Assembly: GCF_026163685.1 (NCBI RefSeq)
Contig: NZ_JAOXSR010000008.1
Coordinates: forward strand, 1 to 64,000
DNA length: 64,000 nt
Direction of reading: 5' to 3'
Source of the DNA: Oerskovia flava
Lineage (GTDB): Bacteria > Actinomycetota > Actinomycetes > Actinomycetales > Cellulomonadaceae
Shown here: positions 7,655-16,917 of the stretch, piece after piece
How the letters are laid out: the number at the start of each line of letters is the position of its first letter
Numbering within the stretch: the stretch's first letter is position 1
The notes under the pieces: generated by a model
Databases searched by the model: none
The model's input: only the letters and a program-made list of their open reading frames with translations
Told to the model about the DNA's origin: nothing
Made by a program: the position numbers and the translations under genes

Positions 7655-8368
7655 TCAGGCCAGGGCCTGTGCCCGGGCGTGGCCGCGGCGCAGGAGCACG
7701 ACGAGCGTGACACCGGCCGCGACGACCACCGCGCCGATGATCGCGACGAGCACGATGCCGTCGACCGGTGTGGTGCCCTCGCAGGTGGTCGTCGTCTCGC
7801 CTCCCTCGACTCCGATGGTGGTGCACACCTCCGCCACCAGGAGCGATGCCGCCAGGAGTGCGATGAGCCCGATCCCGGCCACGAGACTCAGGCCGATGCC
7901 GAGCACCTTCTCCCGGACCGTCCACAGGGTGGAGACGCCGAGCAGGACGGCCCCCACGAGCCACACGACCCACGGCAGGACGAGCGCCGAGCCGAGGAAC
8001 CCGAGGAACAGGGCGAGCGTCGTGACGAGCGGGACCCAGGTCCCGGTCAGGGTGCCCGGCCGCTTGCGTCGCGGCGCGAACGGCGCCGGTGCGCCGGCGG
8101 ACGCCTCGCCCGCCACCTGCTCGGGCGGTCCGAGCGCGGTGAGGACGGCGGTGACGTCAGCCTCGGTGGGCGGCCGTCCGAGCTCGGCGAGCCGGGCGTC
8201 GACGTGCTCCCGCACGCCGCCGAGCACGTCGGCCCGCTCCACGGGGTCGGCGTGGGCGAGCATGCGGGCGAGCTCGTCGAGGTAGGCGTCGACGGCGTGC
8301 GTCGCAGGGCTGGTGCCCGGCGGCGGTCCGGCAGCGCTACCGGTCGGGTCGGGTCGGGTGTCGGTCAT
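7655..8368 (-). CDS. HAAS-domain membrane protein
   Basis: A 237-residue protein. Residues about 20-85 (AVDAYLDELARMLAHADP, GGVREHVDARLAELG and LTALGPPEQVAGEA) match the HAAS/DUF1700 signalling domain. At least four hydrophobic helices follow. Such proteins are typically encoded directly after a PadR-type regulator, and that is the case here: its ATG overlaps the padR stop as ATGA, so the two are translationally coupled. The membrane part probably senses or transmits an envelope signal; the function is inferred from this pairing only. Confidence 0.8.
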   Translation of the reverse strand: MTDTRPDPTGSAAGPPPGTSPATHAVDAYLDELARMLAHADPVERADVLGGVREHVDARLAELGRPPTEADVTAVLTALGPPEQVAGEASAGAPAPFAPRRKRPGTLTGTWVPLVTTLALFLGFLGSALVLPWVVWLVGAVLLGVSTLWTVREKVLGIGLSLVAGIGLIALLAASLLVAEVCTTIGVEGGETTTTCEGTTPVDGIVLVAIIGAVVVAAGVTLVVLLRRGHARAQALA

Positions 8369-8706
8369 CGGTGGCTCCCCAGGGTCGAGTCGACGGCGTC
8401 ACGGAAGGGCGCCCAGGTGCGGGCGAAGGCGTCGAGGGCGCGGCGGCCCGCGTCGGTCAGCGCGTAGTACCGGCGGGGCGGCCCGGTGGCGGACTCGCGC
8501 CACTGCGTCTCGACGAGCCCGCCCTTGCGGAGGCGGGCGAGGAGCGGGTAGAGCGTGCCCTCGCCGCCGAGCAGGATGCCGTCGGCACCCAGCCGCCGGG
8601 CGATGTCGAGGCCGTACCACTCGCCGTCAGCCAGGAGCGCGAGCACGCAGTACTCGAGCGCTCCTCGTCGGAGGTTCGTGAGGATGCCCTCGTCACCAGG
8701 TACCAT
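8365..8706 (-). CDS. PadR-family transcriptional regulator
   Basis: A 113-residue winged-helix protein from the ATG at 8706; a GTG at 8715 would add three residues. The fold shows ILTNLRRGALEYCVLALL, then YGLDIARRLG, then GEGTLYPLLARLRKGGLVE (recognition helix) and RRYYALTDAGRRAL (wing). PadR proteins usually repress their own operon. TATCGT directly upstream, with little room for a ribosome site, suggests a short or absent leader. It is the first gene of a two-gene operon with the HAAS membrane protein. Confidence 0.88.
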   Translation of the reverse strand: MVPGDEGILTNLRRGALEYCVLALLADGEWYGLDIARRLGADGILLGGEGTLYPLLARLRKGGLVETQWRESATGPPRRYYALTDAGRRALDAFARTWAPFRDAVDSTLGSHR

Positions 8707-8791
8707 GCGACACACGATAGCAGAACAGACCGCGTCCGGGCAGTGGCCTGGGGTCGGCCCGACGCAGGAGCCTGCCGGGCCGACCGGTCCG

Positions 8792-9727
8792 TCAGATGTG
8801 GTCGAGGCGGCGCAGGATCGCGCCCTCGCGCAGCGCCCAGGGGCAGATCTCCACCTCGTCGACCCCGAGCGCCTTCATCGTCTCGACGGCCACGATGCCG
8901 CCCGCGACGATCTGGAACGTGCGCTCCGGCGTCACACCCGGCAGCGCCGTGCGGCCCTCCGCCGGGATGCGCGCGAGCCGCGGCACCCAGTCCGCGAGCT
9001 GCGACCGGCGCATACGCCACCGCTCGTCAGGACCGACGACCTCGACCTGCATGCCCGCGAGCCGCGCGAGGGAGCGGAACGTCTTCGACGTCGCGACGGC
9101 GTGGTCGGGCCGCGGCAGCTCCTTGAACGCCCGCACCGTGCCCTCGAGCGTGGAGCGCACGTGCTCGCGCAGCGCGTCGAGGTCGCCGGTCGGTGGCGGG
9201 TCCTGCGCCAGGAAGTCCATCGTCATGCGCCCCGCGCCGAGCGGGACGGACACCGCGAGCTCGGGCTCCTCGTCGAGGCCGGTCGCGATCTCGAGCGACC
9301 CGCCGCCGATGTCGAGCACGAGCAGCCGACCGGCCGCCCACCCGTGCCAGCGCCGGGCGGCGAGGAACGTCAGCCGCGACTCGTCCTCGCCCGACAGCAC
9401 ACGCACCGGCTGCCCGATCCGGTCGGCGATCGCCGCGAGCACCTGCGGGCCGTTCGTCGCCTCGCGCAGGGCGGAGGTCGCCATCGGGAGGATCTCGTCG
9501 ACGTGGGACTCGCGTGCGAGGCGCACGGCGTCGTCGACCGCAGCGAGCATCGCCGCGACACCCTCGTCGGACAACGAGCCGTCCGGCTGCAGGTACCGCA
9601 TGATGCGCACGACGGTGCGCGCACCGGCGGCAGGGATCGGTCGCGCGCCGGGCGCGGCGTCGACGACGGCGAGGTGGACGGTGTTCGAGCCGATGTCCAG
9701 GACACCCAGGCGCAGCGTTGCGGTCAC
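8792..9727 (-). CDS. Ppx/GppA-family exopolyphosphatase
   Basis: A 311-residue member of the actin-like ATPase superfamily. The first phosphate motif LGVLDIGSNTVHLAVVD is near residues 7-23 and the second, LLVLDIGGGSLEIATG, is mid-protein, with LSGEDESRLTF between them. The length matches the short actinobacterial Ppx1/Ppx2 type, which hydrolyses polyphosphate and may handle pppGpp. It follows hemA by 9 bases on the same strand, an association often seen in actinobacteria, and is probably co-transcribed with it. Confidence 0.9.
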   Translation of the reverse strand: MTATLRLGVLDIGSNTVHLAVVDAAPGARPIPAAGARTVVRIMRYLQPDGSLSDEGVAAMLAAVDDAVRLARESHVDEILPMATSALREATNGPQVLAAIADRIGQPVRVLSGEDESRLTFLAARRWHGWAAGRLLVLDIGGGSLEIATGLDEEPELAVSVPLGAGRMTMDFLAQDPPPTGDLDALREHVRSTLEGTVRAFKELPRPDHAVATSKTFRSLARLAGMQVEVVGPDERWRMRRSQLADWVPRLARIPAEGRTALPGVTPERTFQIVAGGIVAVETMKALGVDEVEICPWALREGAILRRLDHI

Positions 9728-9736
9728 GCCGACACG

Positions 9737-11146
9737 CTACCGCCCGGCAGACTCCGACTCGGCCTCGTACACGGCGGCCTCAGCGCCCGCGACGACGGCC
9801 GCCAGCTCGGCCTGGGACGCGGCGAGGGCCTCCGCCCGCGCCTCGACGATCCGGGTGTGCAGCTCGGCGTGCACGCGGCGGCGGGCCGTCCGCGAGAGCT
9901 CGGCGACCTCGTCCTCCAGAAGGACCCGACCCGCGGCGCGTGCCGCGGCGACGTGGTGGGCGACCTCGTCGCCGATGCGCACCTCGGCCTCGTCGAGCAG
10001 CGCCACGACGGCGGCGTCGGCCGTGCGCCCGAGGCGTGTGCCCTCGAACGCCTCGGCGGCGCCGTCCACGATGCGGCGCGCCTGCGCGACGACGACCGAG
10101 CCCAGCGCGGGCGAGTGGGCCTTGAGCGTCGCGAGGTCGTAGAGGAGGACCCCCTCGACGTCGGCGACCCGCGGGTCGACGTCACGGTGCAGCGCGAGGT
10201 CGAGGACCACCATGGGCCGACCGGGCTCGGCGTCGCCCGCGGCCTCGGCAGCACGCGTGCGCGCCCGCACGAGCGCCGCGACGTCCAGGACGTGCCCGAT
10301 GCTCTCGTCAGCCGTCTCGCCGGCAGGCCCAGCCGCGTCCGTGCTCGGCTGGTGCCCGCGTGCGACCCCGGCGCCCGCGCGGCCCCGCGCACCGCTGCAC
10401 GAGACGACGAGGTCGGCGTCCTCGAGCGCCACGGCGAGGTCGTCCACCGGCTCGACGCCGTGCGAGTCGGCGAAGATCTCGGCGCGGCCGGACTGCGAGT
10501 AGACCCGCACGTCGAAGCACCCACGGCTGCGCAGCGCGGCAAGGCTGGCACCGGCGTAGGAGCCCGTGCCGATGAGCACGACCCGGACCTGGCGCCACGG
10601 CGGCAGCTCGGCGCCCGCGAGGTCGAGCCCGAGAGCGACGACCGAGCGGCCCGCACCGCCGAGCGACGTCTCGTTGCTGACCCGCTTGGACGTGCGCGAC
10701 GCGGTCTGGAAGAGCAGCTCGAGGGTCTTGGACGTGGTGCCCTCGCTGCGGGCGCCCTCGAGCGCGCGCTTGACCTGCCCGGCGATCTCCCGCTCCCCCA
10801 CGACCATGGAGTCGAGCCCGGACGCGACGGCGAACAGGTGCTCGGCGACCTCGGTGCCGGACCGGGTGCGGAACGAGGCCTCCGCGACGGCGCTGTCGAC
10901 GCCGGAGGCGTCCGCGACGAGCCCCGCGAGGTGGCGCACGGCATGCTGGACCCCGGCGCTCTCGACGGGGGCGTCGAGGTCCAGGTACACCTCGAACCGG
11001 TTGCACGTCGCGACGACGACGGCACCGGTGATGGCGTCGCAGGCACCGACGGCAGACCTGCCGAGCGAGCCGGCTCCGCTGGAGAGCCGCTCGAGCGTGT
11101 CGAGGTCCAGCTCGTGGTGGCTGGCTGTCATGGAGAGGAGAACCAC
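9737..11146 (-). CDS. hemA: glutamyl-tRNA reductase
   Basis: A 469-residue NADPH-dependent enzyme that makes glutamate-1-semialdehyde from Glu-tRNA, the first committed step of C5-pathway haem synthesis. The start at the GTG (11146) gives the family N-terminus MVLLSMTASHHELDLDTLERLS. The catalytic Cys is C48 in VVATCNR. The Rossmann domain is recognisable by VRVVLIGTGSYAGASLAAL and the dimerisation helix by the C-terminal arginine-rich region. It diverges from hemE with only 49 bases between start codons, so the two halves of the pathway share one control region. Confidence 0.95.
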   Translation of the reverse strand: MVLLSMTASHHELDLDTLERLSSGAGSLGRSAVGACDAITGAVVVATCNRFEVYLDLDAPVESAGVQHAVRHLAGLVADASGVDSAVAEASFRTRSGTEVAEHLFAVASGLDSMVVGEREIAGQVKRALEGARSEGTTSKTLELLFQTASRTSKRVSNETSLGGAGRSVVALGLDLAGAELPPWRQVRVVLIGTGSYAGASLAALRSRGCFDVRVYSQSGRAEIFADSHGVEPVDDLAVALEDADLVVSCSGARGRAGAGVARGHQPSTDAAGPAGETADESIGHVLDVAALVRARTRAAEAAGDAEPGRPMVVLDLALHRDVDPRVADVEGVLLYDLATLKAHSPALGSVVVAQARRIVDGAAEAFEGTRLGRTADAAVVALLDEAEVRIGDEVAHHVAAARAAGRVLLEDEVAELSRTARRRVHAELHTRIVEARAEALAASQAELAAVVAGAEAAVYEAESESAGR

Positions 11147-11195
11147 AGTGGTTCGATTTAATCATTCCGGTACGCGCGGGGCAGAATCGGTTGTT
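11147..11195. promoter_or_regulatory. shared hemA/hemE divergent promoter region
   Basis: Only 49 bases separate the hemA and hemE start codons. They hold an AT-rich island (TTCGATTTAATCATTCC) unlike the surrounding GC-rich DNA. On the minus strand TTAAAT lies 9 bases before the hemA GTG, suggesting a leaderless or nearly leaderless message. No strong Shine-Dalgarno is visible for hemE either. No known operator motif was recognised. Confidence 0.5.
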
Positions 11196-12290
11196 GTGAA
11201 TTCCGTCGCCTTTTCCTCGTCCCACCCGCTGATCGACGGTCGCACGACGACTTCTCCCCTCGTGCGTGCATTGCGCGGTGAGCGCCCGGAAATGACACCG
11301 GTGTGGTTCATGCGCCAGGCGGGCCGCTCGCTGCCCGAGTACCGGGCGCTGCGCGAGGGCACGACGATGCTCGACTCGTGCCTGCGCCCCGACATGGCCT
11401 CCGAGATCACGCTGCAGCCCGTGCGCCGGCACGGCGTGGACGCGGGGATCTTCTTCTCCGACATCGTCGTCCCGCTGCGCCTGGCGGGCGTCGAGGTGGA
11501 GATCGCGCCCGGCGTGGGCCCGGTCATGGGCCAGGCCTACCGCACGCCCGACGACGTGGCGCGCCTGGTGGACCGCGAGCTCACCCCCGACGCCCTCGCG
11601 CCGATCACCGAGGCCGTCGCCATGACGGTCGACGCCCTCGGCAGCACGCCGCTCATCGGCTTCGCGGGCGCCCCGTTCACCCTCGCGGCCTACCTCGTGG
11701 AGGGCCGCCCGTCGCGGGACCACCTCGCCGCCCGCGCCCTCATGCACGCCGACCCCGACTCGTGGGCACGGCTCGTGGAGTGGGCCGCTGACCTCACGGG
11801 CACGTTCCTGCGCGCGCAGGTGCTCGCCGGGGCGAGCGCGGCCCAGCTCTTCGACTCCTGGGCCGGCAGCCTGTCCCTGGCGGACTACCTCGGCGGTGCG
11901 CAGGGCGCGAGCACCCGCGCCCTCGCCCACGTCGCAGACCTCGACGTCCCCGCCATCCACTTCGGGACCGGCACGGGCCACCTGCTGCCCGCCATGCTGG
12001 AGGCCGTCACCGCCGCCGGGATCACGCACCCCGTCGTGGGCGTCGACTACCGCACCCCGCTCGACGAGGCGAGCCGGCTCCTCGGGGGCACGACCCCGCT
12101 GCAGGGCAACATCGACCCGGCCCTGCTCGCGGCGGGCGACCGCGCGCTCGAGGCGCACGTGCGCGACGTCCTGCACCGCGGGACCGCGGCTCCCGCGCAC
12201 GTCGCGAACCTCGGCCACGGCGTCCCGCCCGACACGGACCCGACCGTCCTGACGCGCGTCGTCGAGCTGATCCACTCGGTCCGGTCATGA
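11196..12290 (+). CDS. hemE: uroporphyrinogen decarboxylase
   Basis: A 364-residue enzyme that removes four carboxyl groups from uroporphyrinogen III to give coproporphyrinogen III. The family signature PVWFMRQAGRSLPEYR is near the N-terminus, followed by SDIVVPLRLAGV, GFAGAPFTLAAYLVEG and FDSWAGSLSLADY. Start is taken at the GTG of 11196, which puts DGRTTTSPLVRALRGERP at the usual distance; no good ribosome site is seen. Its stop overlaps the start of hemY (ATGA). It leads a six-gene operon reaching hemL. Confidence 0.94.
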   Translation: MNSVAFSSSHPLIDGRTTTSPLVRALRGERPEMTPVWFMRQAGRSLPEYRALREGTTMLDSCLRPDMASEITLQPVRRHGVDAGIFFSDIVVPLRLAGVEVEIAPGVGPVMGQAYRTPDDVARLVDRELTPDALAPITEAVAMTVDALGSTPLIGFAGAPFTLAAYLVEGRPSRDHLAARALMHADPDSWARLVEWAADLTGTFLRAQVLAGASAAQLFDSWAGSLSLADYLGGAQGASTRALAHVADLDVPAIHFGTGTGHLLPAMLEAVTAAGITHPVVGVDYRTPLDEASRLLGGTTPLQGNIDPALLAAGDRALEAHVRDVLHRGTAAPAHVANLGHGVPPDTDPTVLTRVVELIHSVRS

Positions 12291-13825
12291 CCCCCGACGC
12301 GATCGTCGTGGGGGCCGGCGTCGCCGGCCTGACGGTCGCGCACACCCTGCGCCGCGCCGGGCTCGCCGTCGTGGTGTTCGAGGCGTCGGACGCCGTCGGC
12401 GGGCCGGTCCGGGGCGACGCGTTCACCGCGCTGCCCGGACTTTCGCTGGACGTCGGCGCCGAGTCCTTCGCGGCCCGCGGCAGCGCAGTCGGCGAGCTGG
12501 CCGCGGAGCTGGGGCTCGACGTCGTGCAGCCCGCCCCGCTGAGCGCGTGGGCGCACGCCGACGGGCGGTCGTTCCCCCTGCCGCGCGCCGGCGTGCTGGG
12601 CATCCCCGCGAGCCCCTGGGACCGCGACGTGCTGCGGGCGGTGGGCGTCCCCGGTGTGCTGCGGGCCGCGCTCGACCGGGTCGCACCCCGCTCGTGGGTC
12701 GACACGCAGACGTTCGAGACGTTCGCCCGCTCGCGCGTCGGGCGGCGCGTGACCGAGCGTCTCGTGGCGCCCGTGGCGACCGGCGTGCACTCCGCGCCCC
12801 TCGACCGGCTCGACGTGGACGCCGTCGCCCCCGGGCTGCGCGCCGCCTACGAGCGCGAGGGGTCGCTCTCGCAGGCCGTGGCGTCGCTGCGCGCGCTCGC
12901 GCCCGCCGGCTCCGCCGTCCGCGGCATCGACGGCGGGATGCACCGCCTCGTCGAGGCCCTCGCCGCGGCCGTCACGTCGCCCGACGCCGGCGGCCCGGCC
13001 GGGGAGATCCGCACGGGCCACGAGGTGGTCGGGCTGGAACGGACCTCCGACGGGTGGCTCGTGAGCGTGCAGGCGCCGCCCGGCACGGACGCGAACGGCC
13101 CGCCGCTCGCGCTGCGAGCGCCACGCGTCGTCGCAGCGACCCCGGCCGTCGTCGACCTCCTCACACCGCTCGTCGGGAGCGCCACGGACCCGGTGCCCGA
13201 CCCGGAGCCGGGCGCCGACATCCGCCTGGTCACGCTCCTGCTGGACGCCCCCGCGCTCGACTCCGCGCCGCGCGGGAGCGGCCTGCTCGTCGCGCCGGCC
13301 CGGCGGAGCTGGTCGGAGCAGGGCTCGGCGCACGTCCGGGCACGGGAGGACGTGACCGCCAAGGCGCTCACCCACTCCACGGCAAAATGGCCCTGGCTGG
13401 CCGACCGGCTGCGCACCGCCGTCGGGCCGGGGCACCACGTGGTGCGGCTGAGCTACGGGCGGATGGGCCAGGTGGGCGTCGAGCCGGACCTCGCGCTCGT
13501 GACGTCCGACGCCTCGCGCCTGCTCGGCACCGACCTCGACGGCCGGGTGCTCGACCACCTGTCGACCCGGTGGAACGGCTCCCTGCCGCCCCCGACCCCG
13601 GCCTACCGGCGCGAGGTCGCCGCGTTCGTCGAGCGCGTCGGTGCGACCCCCGGACTGGGCGTGGCCGGTGGGTGGGTCGCCGGGACCGGGCTCGCCGCGA
13701 TCGTCGGGCACGCGCAGGAGTGCGCCCGGACGATCGCCACCGGTGCGGGTGGCGAGCCGGACCCCGCGGACCCCCGGAAAATGCACGCGGCGGACCGTCC
13801 GAGAACACCCGGACTCTCGTCCTGA
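12287..13825 (+). CDS. hemY: coproporphyrinogen/protoporphyrinogen oxidase (HemY/CgoX type)
   Basis: A 512-residue FAD-dependent oxidase. The dinucleotide-binding motif VVGAGVAGLTVAHTLRRAG is at residues 6-24, followed by VVVFEASDAVGGPVRGD. The family C-terminus is also present (GLGVAGGWVAGTGLAAIVGHA). In actinobacteria this enzyme works in the coproporphyrin-dependent branch, oxidising coproporphyrinogen III to coproporphyrin III. The next enzymes, coproporphyrin ferrochelatase and coprohaem decarboxylase, are not in this window. It overlaps hemE by four bases. About 90 bases then separate it from hemC, the widest gap in the operon. Confidence 0.92.
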   Translation: MTPDAIVVGAGVAGLTVAHTLRRAGLAVVVFEASDAVGGPVRGDAFTALPGLSLDVGAESFAARGSAVGELAAELGLDVVQPAPLSAWAHADGRSFPLPRAGVLGIPASPWDRDVLRAVGVPGVLRAALDRVAPRSWVDTQTFETFARSRVGRRVTERLVAPVATGVHSAPLDRLDVDAVAPGLRAAYEREGSLSQAVASLRALAPAGSAVRGIDGGMHRLVEALAAAVTSPDAGGPAGEIRTGHEVVGLERTSDGWLVSVQAPPGTDANGPPLALRAPRVVAATPAVVDLLTPLVGSATDPVPDPEPGADIRLVTLLLDAPALDSAPRGSGLLVAPARRSWSEQGSAHVRAREDVTAKALTHSTAKWPWLADRLRTAVGPGHHVVRLSYGRMGQVGVEPDLALVTSDASRLLGTDLDGRVLDHLSTRWNGSLPPPTPAYRREVAAFVERVGATPGLGVAGGWVAGTGLAAIVGHAQECARTIATGAGGEPDPADPRKMHAADRPRTPGLSS

Positions 13826-13913
13826 CACAATGTCGCGTCGTCCTGACTATTTGTCACGACGACGTCACCCGCCGACATTTCGACAATTCCTGCCCGCGCG
13901 AGAGACTGGGACG

Positions 13914-14990
13914 GTGAGCATGACCGAGAGCATTCGTGTGGGGACCCGGGGCAGCGCCCTCGCGACGACGCAGACGGGACTCGTCGCCCGGCGGCTCGAC
14001 GAGCTGACCGGCCGCACCACCGAGCTCGTCCGCGTACGCACCGAGGGCGACGTCCGCACCGGCTCGCTCTCCTCCATGGGCGGCACCGGCGTCTTCGTCA
14101 CCGCGCTGCGCGACGCCCTGCTCGCCGACCGCTGCGACGTCGCCGTGCACTCTCTCAAGGACCTGCCGACCACACCCCACCCCGGACTGACGATCGTCAC
14201 GCCCGAGCGGGAGAACCCGCGCGACGCCCTGTGCGCCCGCGAGGGGTGGACCATCGCGACGCTCCCCCGCGGGGCGAAGGTCGGCACCGGCTCGCCCCGC
14301 CGCGCGGCGCAGCTCCGCGGCGTGCGGCCCGACCTCGACGTCGTCGACATCCGCGGCAACGTCGGCACCCGGCTCGCCCGCGCCCAGGGCCCCGACGCCG
14401 ACCTCGACGCCGTCGTCCTCGCCCACGCGGGCCTCGCGCGGCTCGGTCTGCTCGACGCGGTCACCGAGGTCATCGACGTGCGCGTCATGGCACCGGCACC
14501 GGGCCAGGGAGCTCTCGCGGTCGAGGTGCGCACCGCCTCCCTCGACGACACGGCGCTCGCCGAGGCGCTCGACGCCCTCGACCACCTGCCCACCCGGCTC
14601 GCCGTCGGCGCCGAGCGCGCGCTCCTCGCGCAGCTCGAGGCCGGGTGCGCCGCGCCCGTCGGCGCCCACGCGACGGTCGAGGACGACGTCCTCACGCTGT
14701 ACGCCGTCGTCGCACGGCTCGACGGGGTCGAGCAGCTCACCCACTCCGCGCGCGCCACCCTGCCGTCGCGGGCGGGACGCGACGAGCTCGACCAGGTCGC
14801 GGACGACCTCGGGCGACGTGTCGCCGACGCGCTGCTGGCCGACGGCGCCGGCGCGCTCGCGCCGCTGCGGGCCACCGGCCCGGGCACCGCACCCGACACG
14901 ACCCCCGAGAGCACCGAAGGTGTCGGCGACGCGATCGAGACCGCGCGCACCACGCTGCGCGACGGCGGGTACCGCGGGGACCCCCGGTGA
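13914..14990 (+). CDS. hemC: hydroxymethylbilane synthase (porphobilinogen deaminase)
   Basis: About 358 residues from the GTG at 13914; an ATG at 13920 would give 356 and is equally possible. The enzyme polymerises four porphobilinogens on a dipyrromethane cofactor carried by the Cys in LEAGCAAPVGAHA, around residue 243 counting from the ATG. Other family blocks are IRVGTRGSALATTQT, HSLKDLPTT and GTGSPRRAAQL. The C-terminus is extended by about 40 low-complexity residues. Its stop overlaps the hemD GTG (GTGA). The 88 bases before it are relatively AT-rich and may hold an internal promoter. Confidence 0.94.
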   Translation: MSMTESIRVGTRGSALATTQTGLVARRLDELTGRTTELVRVRTEGDVRTGSLSSMGGTGVFVTALRDALLADRCDVAVHSLKDLPTTPHPGLTIVTPERENPRDALCAREGWTIATLPRGAKVGTGSPRRAAQLRGVRPDLDVVDIRGNVGTRLARAQGPDADLDAVVLAHAGLARLGLLDAVTEVIDVRVMAPAPGQGALAVEVRTASLDDTALAEALDALDHLPTRLAVGAERALLAQLEAGCAAPVGAHATVEDDVLTLYAVVARLDGVEQLTHSARATLPSRAGRDELDQVADDLGRRVADALLADGAGALAPLRATGPGTAPDTTPESTEGVGDAIETARTTLRDGGYRGDPR

Positions 14991-15892
14991 CGCCCGGACG
15001 CCTGCGGGACCCGGCCCGCCACCCGGTCCCCGCGCGTCCGCTCGACCGTCGGACCGTCCTCGTCCCCCGGCCCGCCGACCGCGGCGCCCGCCTCGCCGGC
15101 CTGCTGCGGGCACAAGGAGCCCGGGTCGTGCTCGCCCCGGCGATCGAGCGCGCGCCCATCACGAACACCGCACCGGTCGACGCCGCCGTCCAGGCCCTGG
15201 CCGACGGCGCGTTCGCGTGGGTCGTCGTCACGAGCGTCAACGCGATCGACGAGCTGCGCGACGCCGCGGCACGGCTCGGCGTCCCCCTCGCGCCCCCCGA
15301 CACCGCCGACGGCGTGCGATGGGCCGCCGTCGGGCCGGCGACCCGGCGGGCGCTCGAGGCCCAGGGCGTCCAGGTCGCGCTGGAGCCGCGAGAGAACTCC
15401 GCGCGCGGCCTGCTCGCCGCGTTCGGCGAGCTCGGCGAGGCCGGCGGGCCGACCTCGTCCGGTGCGCCCGGCAGCACTGACGCGCCGCTCGTGCTCGTCC
15501 CGCAGGGCGACCTCGCAGCACCGACCATGGCCGAAGGGCTGGCCGAGCTCGGCTACGCCCCGCACGTCGTGACCGTCTACCGCACGGTCGCCCACGACCT
15601 CCCCGAGGCCGTCGTGCGCTCCTGGCGGTCCGGCACGATCCACGCCGTGGTGCTGACGTCCGGCTCCGTCGCACGGGAGGTCGCCCGCCAGCTCGGCCCC
15701 GACCCGGCCGTCGCCGGCGTCGCGATCGGCGAACCGACCGCCCGTGCCGCGCGCGCCGCCGGGCTCCGGCTCGACGCCGTCGCCGCCGCGGCGACCGACG
15801 ACGCGCTCGCGGCAGCGGTGCTCAGCGCCCTCGCCGGCGCGGACCCGACCAGCCCACCCGACCGACCCGACGACGCAGGAGACCCCACGTGA
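14987..15892 (+). CDS. hemD: uroporphyrinogen-III synthase
   Basis: A 301-residue enzyme that inverts ring D and cyclises hydroxymethylbilane to uroporphyrinogen III. HemD is poorly conserved, but [48 protein letters not shown] and [13 protein letters not shown] are typical. The GTG start at 14987 overlaps the hemC stop by four bases, and the gene ends overlapping the hemB start in the same way, which supports both the frame and tight co-translation within the haem operon. Confidence 0.9.
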   Translation: MTPGRLRDPARHPVPARPLDRRTVLVPRPADRGARLAGLLRAQGARVVLAPAIERAPITNTAPVDAAVQALADGAFAWVVVTSVNAIDELRDAAARLGVPLAPPDTADGVRWAAVGPATRRALEAQGVQVALEPRENSARGLLAAFGELGEAGGPTSSGAPGSTDAPLVLVPQGDLAAPTMAEGLAELGYAPHVVTVYRTVAHDLPEAVVRSWRSGTIHAVVLTSGSVAREVARQLGPDPAVAGVAIGEPTARAARAAGLRLDAVAAAATDDALAAAVLSALAGADPTSPPDRPDDAGDPT

Positions 15893-16917
15893 GCAGCGCC
15901 CCGCGCTACACCCCGTACCGTCCTCGCCGGCTGCGCACCACCGCGCGCATGCGGCGGCTCGTCGCCGAGACCCGGCTGCACCCGGCGGACCTCGTCCTGC
16001 CGCTGTTCGTCAAGGAGGGCCTGGACGAGCCGCACCCGATCTCGTCGATGCCGGGTGTCGTGCAGCACACGCTCGACACCCTCCCCGACGCGGTCCGCGC
16101 CGCGGCCGTCGCCGGGATCGGCGGCGTCATGCTCTTCGGCATCCCCACGGAGCGGGACGCGACCGGGAGCCAGGCCGACGCCGAGGACGGCATCCTCAAC
16201 CGGGCGATCACGATCGCGCGCGACGCCGCCCGGTCGCCCGACCTGCGCAGCGACGAGCGGCCCGGCCCCGTCGTCATGGCCGACACCTGCCTCGACGAGT
16301 TCACCGACCACGGCCACTGCGGTGTGCTGACCCCTCCCGGCCCGGACGGCCTGACCCGCGTCGACAACGACGCCACGCTCGAGCGGTACACGGCCATGGC
16401 CCTCACGCAGGCTGACGCGGGCGCGGAGGTGGTCGCGCCGTCGGGCATGATGGACGGCCAGGTCGCGGCGATCCGCGACGCGCTGGACGACGCCGGGCAC
16501 CACGACGTGAGCATCCTCGCCTACAGCGCGAAGTACGCGAGCGCGTTCTACGGGCCGTTCCGCGAGGCCGTGGACTCGACGCTGAGCGGCGACCGCCGGA
16601 CGTACCAGATGGACGCGGCGAACGCCCGCGAAGGGCTGCGCGAGGCCGACCTCGACCTCGCCGAGGGCGCCGACATGGTCATGGTCAAGCCCGCGGGCTC
16701 CTCCCTCGACGTCCTCGCCGCCGTCGCCGAACGCTCGGACGTGCCGGTCGCGGCATACCAGGTGTCGGGCGAGTACGCGATGATCGAGGCGGCCGCGGCG
16801 CAGGGCTGGATCGACCGGCGCGGCGCCGTCCTCGAGTCCGTGCTCGGCATCAAGCGGGCCGGCGCCGACATCATCCTCACCTACTGGGCCCTCGACATCG
16901 CGGAGTGGATCTCTTGA
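15889..16917 (+). CDS. hemB: delta-aminolevulinic acid dehydratase
   Basis: A 342-residue enzyme condensing two ALA molecules to porphobilinogen. The two active-site lysines are K215 ([14 protein letters not shown]) and K267 ([12 protein letters not shown]). The metal site reads [14 protein letters not shown]: the middle Cys of the classical zinc triad is replaced by Asp, a mixed form between zinc- and magnesium-type enzymes that is usual in actinobacteria. The GTG start overlaps the hemD stop by four bases. Confidence 0.95.
   Translation: MSSAPRYTPYRPRRLRTTARMRRLVAETRLHPADLVLPLFVKEGLDEPHPISSMPGVVQHTLDTLPDAVRAAAVAGIGGVMLFGIPTERDATGSQADAEDGILNRAITIARDAARSPDLRSDERPGPVVMADTCLDEFTDHGHCGVLTPPGPDGLTRVDNDATLERYTAMALTQADAGAEVVAPSGMMDGQVAAIRDALDDAGHHDVSILAYSAKYASAFYGPFREAVDSTLSGDRRTYQMDAANAREGLREADLDLAEGADMVMVKPAGSSLDVLAAVAERSDVPVAAYQVSGEYAMIEAAAAQGWIDRRGAVLESVLGIKRAGADIILTYWALDIAEWIS

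Noticed and set aside
8555-11161. 868-codon plus-strand frame across ppx and hemA
   Set aside because: It lies opposite two genes with clear catalytic motifs and has the amino-acid bias of an antisense shadow.
13826-13913. Definite promoter for hemC
   Set aside because: TTGTCA is visible in a relatively AT-rich stretch, but no convincing -10 box lies at the right distance, so I did not call it.
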